DNA of 64,000 nt from a bacterium (lineage in GTDB: Bacteria > Krumholzibacteriota > Krumholzibacteriia > LZORAL124-64-63): contig PIVY01000003.1 in assembly GCA_003353795.1 (NCBI GenBank), forward strand, positions 1 to 64,000, in the 5' to 3' direction. Every line of letters starts with the position of its first letter. The first letter of the stretch is position 1. This document shows, one piece after another, positions 1 through 11,483 of the stretch. Both the position numbers and the translations under genes were made by a program. The notes under the pieces were generated by a model. That model worked only from the letters and a program-made list of their open reading frames with translations. It was not told the origin of the DNA and did no database searches.

Positions 1-1
1 C

Positions 2-2920
<2,919 letters not shown>

Positions 2921-2931
2921 CCGGGTCAGGT

Positions 2932-3462
2932 TCAGATCAGGTAACCGAACACCAGCAGGTCGGAGATAGCGCCCTCTTTCACGACGGCGCCACGCAGCGT
3001 TCCCTCGAGGCGGAACCCGCACCGTTCCAGCACCGCCACGGAAGCATCGTTGCCGGCGTAGACGTTTGCCGTGAATCGCCGCAAACCGTGCGCGGCAGCC
3101 GCCCAGGCCAGGAATGCGGGCAGGGCCGTGGTCATCAACCCCGAGCCCCAGTGCGGCTGGCCCAGCCAGTATCCCACCTCGCCGTCGTGGGCATGATTCG
3201 GCGCGTCGGTGAGGTTGAGACCGATTCCGCCCACCAGACCCTCGGGTCCCGCCAGTGCCAGGTTGCGAGGCGGATCGTATTCCAGTTGCTCCTCCAGCCA
3301 GCGCTGCGCCGCGGCCTCGTCGTAAGGGCGGGGAAAGAGATCGGAGAGCCAGCGCCAGATCTCGTAGTCATTGGCCAGCCGGCAGAGGCGGAAGATGTCC
3401 TCCTCGCCGAATTCGCGCAGCGCATAGCCCTCGATCTCCAGCGGCAGAAACAGTTCTTCCAT
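2932..3462 (-). CDS. GNAT-family N-acetyltransferase (RimJ/RimL-like)
   Basis: LREFGEEDIFRLCRLANDYEIWRWL..GEVGYWLGQPHWGSGLMTTAL..NVYAGNDASVAVLERCGFRLEGTLR; TGATG overlap with the upstream gene. Confidence 0.85.
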   Translation of the reverse strand: MEELFLPLEIEGYALREFGEEDIFRLCRLANDYEIWRWLSDLFPRPYDEAAAQRWLEEQLEYDPPRNLALAGPEGLVGGIGLNLTDAPNHAHDGEVGYWLGQPHWGSGLMTTALPAFLAWAAAAHGLRRFTANVYAGNDASVAVLERCGFRLEGTLRGAVVKEGAISDLLVFGYLI

Positions 3463-4262
3463 CACGACTCCTGATTCACGGCTGCATCGTCGGCGCTCGT
3501 GGCGTCCACCGCGTTCCAGGCGATGGTCCAGCCCAGCAGAACCTGCGAGGTGTAGTGCTTGCGGTCGTTGATGCGGGACCAGCCGGTCAATCCGCCGAGG
3601 CCGCGCACGGCGCCGCGCGCCCACACGGGATTCAGTCGCTGAGCCAGAGTCCAGAAGGGAATCGCCGCGATGAAGGCGTGACCGCTGGCGGCGTTGGCGT
3701 GCTGGAACGGGCGCCACCGCGGCGAACCGTCACGGCTCGAGGGACGGTTGGCGCCGAGCACTCGTTGCGCGGTCCACAGCATGGGCAGCCCGACGCACAT
3801 GGCCTCGAAGGTGCTCCGCCCCCAGCGCGAGACGGGGCTCGAACTCCAGAGCCAGTCGACCGCGCCGGTCAATGCCCACACCAGGAACCACTCCCGTTCA
3901 CCCGCGGGCTTGACGGCGACCGAGACACGGTCGCTGGGCGATGACGGAAAGTCCTCCACCTGGAGGCGGTCGGCCTCGTCATGGCGCCCCTCGGCGCGCA
4001 ACTTCACGCGAGCTTCTTCCAGGCGGCCCTCGGGCACGTCGAGCTGCTCGGTTTGGCCGCTCTCGATGGCCTCTTCTGCGCCCGAGTAGGCCAGCACGGC
4101 GGCGGCACCCAGAGCCAGCCCCAGTCGCATGAAGGCGCGCCGGCCGTATCCGCGCCGCCACTGCGGTCCCGTGTGGCGAAAGAGCGCGCGGCCACGGACA
4201 CGGCCGCGGCGCATCGGCCAGACCAGGGTCAGGATCAGGATGACGAGGGCGACGATCCACAC
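3462..4262 (-). CDS. PAP2-family phosphatase, membrane protein
   Basis: N-terminal hydrophobic segment, GANRPSSRDGSPRWRPFQHANAASGHAF...GWSRINDRKHYTSQVLLGW pattern. Confidence 0.8.
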   Translation of the reverse strand: MWIVALVILILTLVWPMRRGRVRGRALFRHTGPQWRRGYGRRAFMRLGLALGAAAVLAYSGAEEAIESGQTEQLDVPEGRLEEARVKLRAEGRHDEADRLQVEDFPSSPSDRVSVAVKPAGEREWFLVWALTGAVDWLWSSSPVSRWGRSTFEAMCVGLPMLWTAQRVLGANRPSSRDGSPRWRPFQHANAASGHAFIAAIPFWTLAQRLNPVWARGAVRGLGGLTGWSRINDRKHYTSQVLLGWTIAWNAVDATSADDAAVNQES

Positions 4263-4266
4263 GGTT

Positions 4267-4635
4267 TCAGCTCCAGGGAATCAGGGGAGTCTTGTTGCCT
4301 TCATCGTCGACGGCCACGAAGACGAGTTCCGCCTCGGTCACCGCAGCGCGATCGTGCCCCTTGCAGCGTTGCGTCTCGGCCTGGATCCGCACCGTCACCG
4401 AGGTGGTGCCCTGGGCCACCACTTCCCCGCTGAGCGACAGCAGGTCGCCCACGTGCACCGGCTGCTTGAAGACCAGTTCCCGGACGACGACCGTGGTGAA
4501 CTTGGCGTTGCGGAAATGGTCGTGACAGCACGCGGCAGCCGCCAGATCGATGTAGGACATGATCACGCCACCGAAGATGGTGCCGTGGCTGTTGGTGTCC
4601 TTGGGAAGCATCGTAACTTTTTGATATTCTTTCAC
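4267..4635 (-). CDS. Acyl-CoA thioesterase, hotdog fold (YciA-like)
   Basis: MLPKDTNSHGTIFGGVIMSYIDLAAAACCHDHFRNAKFTTVVVRELVFKQPVHVGDLL. Confidence 0.85.
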   Translation of the reverse strand: MKEYQKVTMLPKDTNSHGTIFGGVIMSYIDLAAAACCHDHFRNAKFTTVVVRELVFKQPVHVGDLLSLSGEVVAQGTTSVTVRIQAETQRCKGHDRAAVTEAELVFVAVDDEGNKTPLIPWS

Positions 4636-4666
4636 TTGAAAATCCCTTGTGGTAGCGAGACAACGG

Positions 4667-5806
4667 TCATTCCTGTACCCATTCGACCACCTGACGGGCC
4701 AGGGCGGGCGCGCTGGTGAGTCCGGGCGACTCGATGCCCACCAGATTCACGAGGCCCTCGAAGTCGCCCACCTCTCGCTGCACCACGAAATCGGTGAACT
4801 GCCCGGGTCGCCACGACTTCAAGCGCGGCCGCAGCCCGCACATGTCCGGGGAGAGATCGTCCATCTCCAAGAACGGCAGGAACCGCCGCCCCCCCGCGAA
4901 GAACGCCTCCTGTCGGTCGGGATCCACGGAATAGTCCTCCCCCACGCCGCCGTCCATGGGCTCGACGTCGGGCCCCAGCCGCATCCGCCCGGCCAGATCG
5001 AGGCACAGATGCACGCCGAGACTCGACCCGTCACGCGGCGGCACGGGATAGACCAGGCGGCCGACCCGGCCGTCGTGGCGGGGCGAGATGGCGAAGTAGT
5101 TGCCCTTGGACCATTGCAGGCGCCACCCGCGTGCGTCCACGTCGATGCCCGCCATCGCCGCGATCCGATCGCAGTGAAGACCGGCGGCGTTGACGACCCA
5201 GCGGCTCGTATGGGTCCAGCCCTCGCGACCGCTGCCAGCCGGCGGATCCACGGTGACGCGCCAGCCGACGTCGACCCGCTCGAGGCGGGTCACCTCGGCG
5301 CCGGTCATGATCTGCGCATCGGCGTGGCGCGCCTGCAGGCCGAAGGCCCGTGCTGCGCCCTCGGCGTCGACCAGCGCGGTGCGCCGCGACCACAGCGCCG
5401 CCACCGCGCGGACCTCGGGTTCGAGGGTCGTCACCGCGTCGCCGTCGAGCATCTCGAGGTCCTCGACACCGTTGGCTGCGCCCAGGACTTGCAACCGTTC
5501 GAGCTCCGCCACCTCGTCGGCGGACACGGCCACGATGAGCTTGCCGCACTCGCGGTAGCGCACGTCGTGAAGCTCACAGAACTCCTTGAGCAGTCGCCGG
5601 CCCTCCACGCAGAAGCGCGCCTTGTGCGAACCGGTGGGGTAGTACATGCCCCCGTGCACCACCTCGCTGTTGCGACTGGTGGTGCCGGCGCCCAGCAGGC
5701 GGTCGCGTTCGATGAGGACGGTCGAGAGTCCCGCCGTGGCGGCTCGGGCCGCAGCGGCACAACCCACGACACCTCCCCCGACCACGGTGATGTCGACGTC
5801 CGCCAT
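4667..5806 (-). CDS. FAD-dependent oxidoreductase (L-2-hydroxyglutarate oxidase / DAO-like)
   Basis: MADVDITVVGGGVVGCAAAARAATAGLSTVLIERDRLLGAGTTSRNSEVVHGGMYYPTGSHKARFCVEGRRLL. Confidence 0.85.
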   Translation of the reverse strand: MADVDITVVGGGVVGCAAAARAATAGLSTVLIERDRLLGAGTTSRNSEVVHGGMYYPTGSHKARFCVEGRRLLKEFCELHDVRYRECGKLIVAVSADEVAELERLQVLGAANGVEDLEMLDGDAVTTLEPEVRAVAALWSRRTALVDAEGAARAFGLQARHADAQIMTGAEVTRLERVDVGWRVTVDPPAGSGREGWTHTSRWVVNAAGLHCDRIAAMAGIDVDARGWRLQWSKGNYFAISPRHDGRVGRLVYPVPPRDGSSLGVHLCLDLAGRMRLGPDVEPMDGGVGEDYSVDPDRQEAFFAGGRRFLPFLEMDDLSPDMCGLRPRLKSWRPGQFTDFVVQREVGDFEGLVNLVGIESPGLTSAPALARQVVEWVQE

Positions 5807-5807
5807 G

Positions 5808-6254
5808 CTAACCCTCTGTCGCGGAGAATTCCTCGAACGACTGCTCGGCGTAGGCGCCGCTGGAGACCCAGGCCAGCACCTTGCGGAACGTGGGGGCGTC
5901 GACATAGCCCGGGATGTAGGTGATCCCCTCGCCCTCGCTGGTCACGAACCAGATGGTCGGCAAACCCTGCACACCGTACCGCGCCTTGAGGTCGGGATGC
6001 TTGTCGGCATCCACCATGGACGGCACGAAGTCGGTGTTGAGCGTGGCCGCCACATCCGGCAGGTCGTAGACCTCTTTCTTCATCTTCTTGCACCAGCCGC
6101 ACCAGTCGGCGGTGAAATGGATCATCACGGGTTTGTCGGCCGATTCCGCCTCGGCCAGGGCCGTATCGTGATCGCGCCAGACGACGCCGCCGGCCGTGGC
6201 CGAACCGACTGACAGCACGATGATCAGTGCTACGATGCTCAGGATGCGGGTCAT
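5808..6254 (-). CDS. Secreted thioredoxin-fold protein
   Basis: Signal peptide then VMIHFTADWCGWCKKMKKEVYDLPDV..YGVQGLPTIWFV; ATGA overlap with upstream gene. Confidence 0.9.
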   Translation of the reverse strand: MTRILSIVALIIVLSVGSATAGGVVWRDHDTALAEAESADKPVMIHFTADWCGWCKKMKKEVYDLPDVAATLNTDFVPSMVDADKHPDLKARYGVQGLPTIWFVTSEGEGITYIPGYVDAPTFRKVLAWVSSGAYAEQSFEEFSATEG

Positions 6255-6952
6255 GATGTCTCCTCGCTGTCTCGCCAGGGCCAGTCCGCAGGGAGCGGAG
6301 CCTCCAGCACCACGGGGGCGCCGCCCACCGGATGAGCGACCTCCAGCCGCCACGCATGCACCGCGATGCCGGCCGGACTGCGCCTGCGGCGGGCGCCGTA
6401 CTTGACGTCGCCCCATACGGGCCAGCCGGCCATGGCCAGCTGGGCGCGGATCTGATGGCGCCGGCCCGTGATGAGCTCGACATCCACCAGCGCCCGGTCC
6501 GCGGCGCGGTCGATCACATTGTAATGCAAGCGCGCCGGCTTCGATCCCGGAAACGGTTCGACCGCCGCCGTGGTCACTCCGCGTTCGTCACCCTTGGCCG
6601 CGAGGTGATGCGTGAGTTCGCCCGCCTCGGGATCCGGCACCGCCTCGGTCACCACGCGATAGAACTTGCGCACCGAGCCATCACGGAACTGCTGCGAGAG
6701 CCGCGACGCCGCCTTGCTGGTTCGTGCCAGCAGGAGCACGCCGGTGACGGGACGATCGAGTCGGTGCACCAGTCCGAGATACACGTTCCCCGGCTTGGCG
6801 TACTTCTGCTTCAGGTACGCACGCGCGGCATCGAGCAGCGTGGCGTCGCCGGTACGGTCGCCCTGCACGAGCACATTCGCCGGCTTGGCCACGGCCAGCA
6901 GGTGGTTGTCCTCGAGGAGGACCGTGAGTTCCGTTGGATCCAGCAGCGCCAT
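6251..6952 (-). CDS. RluA-family pseudouridine synthase
   Basis: YLGLVHRLDRPVTGVLLLARTSKAASRLSQQF..KFYRVV..ITGRRHQIRAQLAMAGWPVWGDVKYG. Confidence 0.9.
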   Translation of the reverse strand: MALLDPTELTVLLEDNHLLAVAKPANVLVQGDRTGDATLLDAARAYLKQKYAKPGNVYLGLVHRLDRPVTGVLLLARTSKAASRLSQQFRDGSVRKFYRVVTEAVPDPEAGELTHHLAAKGDERGVTTAAVEPFPGSKPARLHYNVIDRAADRALVDVELITGRRHQIRAQLAMAGWPVWGDVKYGARRRRSPAGIAVHAWRLEVAHPVGGAPVVLEAPLPADWPWRDSEETS

Positions 6953-7072
6953 GGGACGAAGTTATCATCCGCATGGACGCCGCCCAAGCTCTCGTTGCTG
7001 ACACGCTGTCGACCTTGCGGTACATTCCCGACCAGGAGACCATCCCCCGACCGATCGAGGAGCGATCCGATC

Positions 7073-9253
7073 ATGCGCTCGATTCGACACGCCCTGCTGC
7101 GTGCGGTCTGCCTCGTGCTGCCGACTGCGCTCGTGTTGCTGACCGCCTGTTCCAGCGGCCACGACGACGATCCTCTGACCCGAGACGCGAAAACCATGAC
7201 GAAGCTGTCCTACCCCGAGAGCCGCACCGACGAGGTGATGGACAACTATCACGGCACCCAGGTCCCCGACCCATACCGTTGGCTCGAGGACACCGACAGC
7301 CCCGAGACCGCAGCCTGGGTCGCCTCACAGAACGAATTGACGTTCGGGTATCTCGAGGGCATTCCTGCCCGCGAGACCTACCGGGCCCGGTTGACCGAGT
7401 TGTGGGACTACGAACGCATCGGCGTGCCGCTCCAGCGCGCCGGCCGCATCTTTTTCTCGCGCAACGACGGCCTGCAGCCCCAGTCGGTCCTGCACGTCCG
7501 GGACGATGCCGACAGCCCGGCCCGCGTCCTGCTGGACCCCAATGCCCTGAGCGAGGACGGCACCGTCGCCCTTGGTGGCTGGGCCGTGAGCCGCGATGGA
7601 CGCTGGCTCGCCTGGGCGACCAGCGTCTCGGGCAGCGACTGGCGCATCTGGCGGGTGCGGAACGTGGCCACCGGCGAAGATCTGCCCGACGAGGTGCACT
7701 GGTCCAAGTTCTCCGGCGCCACCTGGGACGAATCCGGCGGCGGATTCTGGTACAGCCGCTACCCCGAGCCCGCCGACGGCGATCACCTGCAGGCCCAGAA
7801 CCTCAACCAGCAGCTCTGGTACCATCGCCGCGGCACCGACCAGTCCGAAGACGTCCTGGTGTACGAGCGCCCCGACCATCCCGAGTGGGGCTTCGCCGCC
7901 TCGCTGTCGGACGACGGTCGCTACCTCATGATCAGCGTGTGGCAGGGCACGAGCCCTAAGAATGGTCTCTTCTACAAGGACCTGCGCGACCGCTCCCTCC
8001 GCGTCCACGAGTTGTTGCCCGCCTTCGACGCCGCGTACGTGTTCCTCGGCAATGACGGTGGCCTGTTCTACCTGCGCACCGATCACGATGCTCCGCGCGG
8101 CCGCGTCGTCGCGGTGGATCTGTCGCTACCCGAGGCCCGGCACTGGCAGACCATCGTTCCCGAGGCTTCCGAGGTACTCGAAGGCGCCACCGTGGTGGGC
8201 GAGCAACTTGTGCTGACCTACCTCCAGGACGCCGCCAACTCCGTGCGTCTGTTCACTCTCCAGGGCGACCCGCGCGGCGAAATCCCCCTGCCGGGGCTGG
8301 GATCCGTGGGCGGATTCACCGGCCGACGCGCCGACACGGAGACCTGGTACAGTTTCGACGGCTATCTCAGCCCCTCGGTGATCTATCGCCACAACCTGGT
8401 CACCGGTCAGAGCAGCGAATTCCAGCGGCCCGAGCTGGATTTCCCGTTCGACGAGTACGTCACCGAGCGCGTCTTCTACACCAGCGCCGACGGCACCCGG
8501 ATCCCGCTCTGGATCACTCGCAAGAAGGATCTACCACGCGACGGCAGCAACCCGGTCATCCTCTACGGCTACGGCGGCTTCAACGTGTCGCTGTCACCTT
8601 ACTTCTCGCCGGCACGCCTACCCTGGCTCGAGCAGGGCGGCATCTGGGCGGTGGCCAATCTGCGCGGTGGCGGCGAGTACGGCGAGGACTGGCACGAGGC
8701 CGGCATGCTGGCCGCCAAGCAGAACGTTTTCGACGACTGCATCGCCGCCGCCGAGTACATGGTGCAGCAGAACTGGACCTGCGCCGACCGCCTCACCGTC
8801 ATGGGCGGAAGCAACGGCGGACTGCTCGTCGGGGCGGTCATCAATCAGCGTCCCGAACTGTTCGGCGCAGCGTTACCCGCCGTGGGCGTCATGGACATGT
8901 TGCGGTTCCAGCACTTCACCATCGGCTGGGCCTGGACCAGCGACTACGGCAGCAGCGAAGACCCCGAGCTGTTCCCCTATCTGCACGGCTACAGCCCGTA
9001 CCACAATCTCCAGCCCGGCACGCGATACCCGGCGGTCCTGGTGACCACGGCCGACCACGACGATCGGGTGGTCCCCGGGCACAGTTTCAAGTACGCGGCC
9101 CGGCTCCAGCACTGTCAGGCGGGCGACCTGCCGACGTTGATCCGTATCGAGACCAAGGCGGGGCACGGGGCCGGCAAGCCCACCGATATGGTCATTGCCG
9201 AGTATGCCGACCGGTACGCGTTCCTGACGCGCGTTCTCGGACTCGAGCCTTGA
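7073..9253 (+). CDS. Prolyl oligopeptidase family (S9A) lipoprotein
   Basis: Lipobox LLTAC; DPYRWLEDTDSPETAAWV; GYGGFNVSLSPYFSPARLPWLEQGGIWAVANLRGGGEYGEDWHEAG; GGSNGGLLVGAVINQRPELF. Confidence 0.95.
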   Translation: MRSIRHALLRAVCLVLPTALVLLTACSSGHDDDPLTRDAKTMTKLSYPESRTDEVMDNYHGTQVPDPYRWLEDTDSPETAAWVASQNELTFGYLEGIPARETYRARLTELWDYERIGVPLQRAGRIFFSRNDGLQPQSVLHVRDDADSPARVLLDPNALSEDGTVALGGWAVSRDGRWLAWATSVSGSDWRIWRVRNVATGEDLPDEVHWSKFSGATWDESGGGFWYSRYPEPADGDHLQAQNLNQQLWYHRRGTDQSEDVLVYERPDHPEWGFAASLSDDGRYLMISVWQGTSPKNGLFYKDLRDRSLRVHELLPAFDAAYVFLGNDGGLFYLRTDHDAPRGRVVAVDLSLPEARHWQTIVPEASEVLEGATVVGEQLVLTYLQDAANSVRLFTLQGDPRGEIPLPGLGSVGGFTGRRADTETWYSFDGYLSPSVIYRHNLVTGQSSEFQRPELDFPFDEYVTERVFYTSADGTRIPLWITRKKDLPRDGSNPVILYGYGGFNVSLSPYFSPARLPWLEQGGIWAVANLRGGGEYGEDWHEAGMLAAKQNVFDDCIAAAEYMVQQNWTCADRLTVMGGSNGGLLVGAVINQRPELFGAALPAVGVMDMLRFQHFTIGWAWTSDYGSSEDPELFPYLHGYSPYHNLQPGTRYPAVLVTTADHDDRVVPGHSFKYAARLQHCQAGDLPTLIRIETKAGHGAGKPTDMVIAEYADRYAFLTRVLGLEP

Positions 9254-9281
9254 TCACAACGATCTGGCGATGATTCAAGAA

Positions 9282-9314
9282 AGCGGCCCCGAGAGCAATT
9301 CGGGGCCGCTTTTT
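9282..9314 (+). terminator. Intrinsic terminator
   Basis: AGCGGCCCCGA (9282-9292) / TCGGGGCCGCT (9300-9310), 7-nt loop, T-run. Confidence 0.9.
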
Positions 9315-9498
9315 GCGAGTCCTTACCACTTATTTTGACAAGATTCATCGTGAATCGGCCGCCGCGATGTAGTCTAATACGAGACCCACCCCCGGGCCGG
9401 CTTGGCACTCGCCCTATCGGAGCGGGCCCGACGGGCAGGGAGGCGGTCACAGTGTCGATTCGCCCATTGAACTTGGCACCAAGACCCCGATGCAGACA

Positions 9499-9528
9499 AA
9501 GGCCCCGAGCTGCTTGCCCGGGGCCTTC
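9499..9528 (-). terminator. Hairpin between convergent genes, probable terminator
   Basis: AAGGCCCCG (9499-9507) / CGGGGCCTT (9520-9528); on the minus strand it ends in a short TTT. Confidence 0.6.
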
Positions 9529-9544
9529 TCCATGCCGGCCGGCT

Positions 9545-10420
9545 TCATGACCGGTCATCGGCTGTCTCGCCGAAGTTGGTCAATGCCAGCGCCGCGACGA
9601 TGACCGCGAGCCCCACCGCCGCGCGCAGATACGGCACGCTCTCGGAGAACACCAGCCACGCCACCAGCACCGCGAGCGGGACCTTGAGATTGTTGGCCAC
9701 CGCCAGGCGTGCGGTCGAGGTTCGCGCAGCGCCCTTGTTCCAGAACCAGAAGCCCACGGCCGTGGGCACGAGTCCCAGGTAGAGCAGCACCGGCGCGGTG
9801 GTCGCGTCCACGCCGACCCACGGCTTGCCGGTCATCAGGAACGCGCCCGCGATCGCGAACCCAGCGCCGCCGAGATACATCCAGCCCAGGAGACCGGCCT
9901 CGCGGCCACGCGCGACGCCGCCATCAGCCACGGCCGCGGCCAGCAGCGAGCGGTATCCCAGTTGCCCCACGGCGAAGCAGAGATTGGCAGCCTGGATCAG
10001 CAGGACGCCGGTCAACGTGTCGCCCGTCGGCAGGCGCCCCTGCGCGAGCAAGGCCCCGCCCACGGCCAACGACGCTGCGGCCCACGGTCGCCAGCTCCAT
10101 CGCCGACCATGCAGGTCGCTGAGCAGGACCACCAGGATGGGTGTGAACACCGTCCACAGCGCGACCTGCCAGGCCGCGAGATGGCGGTAGCTGGAGATGT
10201 AGAGGGTGTACATGGCCCCGAACTGGACAACGCCCAGCCCGGCCGCCCGCCAGCGCAGGCGTATCGACGGCGCCCGGCGGATCAGCCAGGGCAAGAACGC
10301 GACCGCAGCCAGTAGCAGACGCGCGGCCGCCACCTGCCAGGGATCGAGGTCCGGCAGGAAACGCTTGATCAACCCGAACGAGAAGGCCCACAGTAGGGAC
10401 GTTGCAAACAACCAGAGCAT
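9545..10420 (-). CDS. EamA/DMT-family transporter
   Basis: Multiple TM segments; MLWLFATSLLWAFSFGLIKRFLPDLDPWQVAAARLLLAAVAFLPWL.. Confidence 0.85.
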   Translation of the reverse strand: MLWLFATSLLWAFSFGLIKRFLPDLDPWQVAAARLLLAAVAFLPWLIRRAPSIRLRWRAAGLGVVQFGAMYTLYISSYRHLAAWQVALWTVFTPILVVLLSDLHGRRWSWRPWAAASLAVGGALLAQGRLPTGDTLTGVLLIQAANLCFAVGQLGYRSLLAAAVADGGVARGREAGLLGWMYLGGAGFAIAGAFLMTGKPWVGVDATTAPVLLYLGLVPTAVGFWFWNKGAARTSTARLAVANNLKVPLAVLVAWLVFSESVPYLRAAVGLAVIVAALALTNFGETADDRS

Positions 10421-10534
10421 GGGCGCCAGTATGGGGCGGCCGGCTGGCCGACGGCAAGGTCGAACCGGTGAACAACGAGACTCGCGCGCGGGTACACCGG
10501 CGCACCCTGACCCGAATCGAGCGAAAGGACTGCC

Positions 10535-11371
10535 ATGGCATCGACGGGAAAGAAGTGGGCTATCGGTTGCGGCGGCGGCTGCCTGTTGATGGTGATCATC
10601 CTCGGCGGCATCGCTGCCGGCGGCTACGTCGGCATCAAGAACATCACCGAACGCGCCGACGATCTCGAGGTCCATCTGGACGAACTGGACGATCGCTTCG
10701 GCTCGCTCGACACCTGGACCCCACCGGTCGACGGCACCGTCGATCAGGCGACCATCCAGATCTTCCTCGCCGCCCGCGAGGACCTGCGGGTGCAGAGTAT
10801 CGACCTGGCCCTGGTACTCGAGACCCTCGAGGGCGACGCCAACGCCCTGGACAAGATCCGCGCCGGCCTGAAACTCGTGCCGAGCTTGCTCGAGTTCGTG
10901 GGGCAACGGGCCGCGGTCCTGCTGAAGCACGACCTGCACCCCGGCGAGTACACCTACCTCTACGCCCTGGCCTACTACTCGTGGCTGGGCCACGACCCGG
11001 GCGACGGCCCCGGCTTCAGCATGGACGGCGACGACGAGAACGAGAGCGGCTTCCGCTGGCAGGTGCAGGACGGCGATCATGACGTCCACGTCGACCGTGG
11101 CCGGCGCGCTCGTCGAGCCCTCAACGATCTGATGATCACGTGGCTGCGGAGCCAGCGCGACGCCCTCGACACAGCGGGCGCCGATGCAGCCTGGGCCGAA
11201 GCGCTGGACGGCGAGCTGGCCAGGTTGCAGGGCGATCCCGAGAGGATCGCCTGGGAGGATGGTCTTCCCGAGCAACTGGAGATGTCGCTGGCCCCGTATC
11301 GCGACGCCATAGAGGACGGTTATTCCGAACTGCTCAACGGTCTCGAAGTGGCGGTCGTGACCGACGACTAG
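10535..11371 (+). CDS. Hypothetical protein with N-terminal TM anchor
   Basis: 278-aa ORF, GCGGGCLLMVIILGGIAAGGYVGI TM segment, terminator downstream. Confidence 0.7.
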   Translation: MASTGKKWAIGCGGGCLLMVIILGGIAAGGYVGIKNITERADDLEVHLDELDDRFGSLDTWTPPVDGTVDQATIQIFLAAREDLRVQSIDLALVLETLEGDANALDKIRAGLKLVPSLLEFVGQRAAVLLKHDLHPGEYTYLYALAYYSWLGHDPGDGPGFSMDGDDENESGFRWQVQDGDHDVHVDRGRRARRALNDLMITWLRSQRDALDTAGADAAWAEALDGELARLQGDPERIAWEDGLPEQLEMSLAPYRDAIEDGYSELLNGLEVAVVTDD

Positions 11372-11396
11372 CCGGACGGCTTCGGGCTTACGAGAC

Positions 11397-11424
11397 GAGG
11401 CCCCGACCAGACGGCCGGGGCCTC
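11397..11424 (+). terminator. GC-rich hairpin terminator
   Basis: GAGGCCCCG/CGGGGCCTC perfect 9-bp stem just after a stop codon. Confidence 0.7.
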
Positions 11425-11483
11425 TCTTCGTGTTGGGTCGTCGAGCCTCGGATGCGCTTCGCGCCCGTCGGCCCGAACAGCCG

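Noticed and set aside
9545-11275. 576-aa version of the EamA transporter
   Set aside because: The N-terminal half is antisense to the 10535-11371 gene; transporter homology begins at the ATG at 10420.
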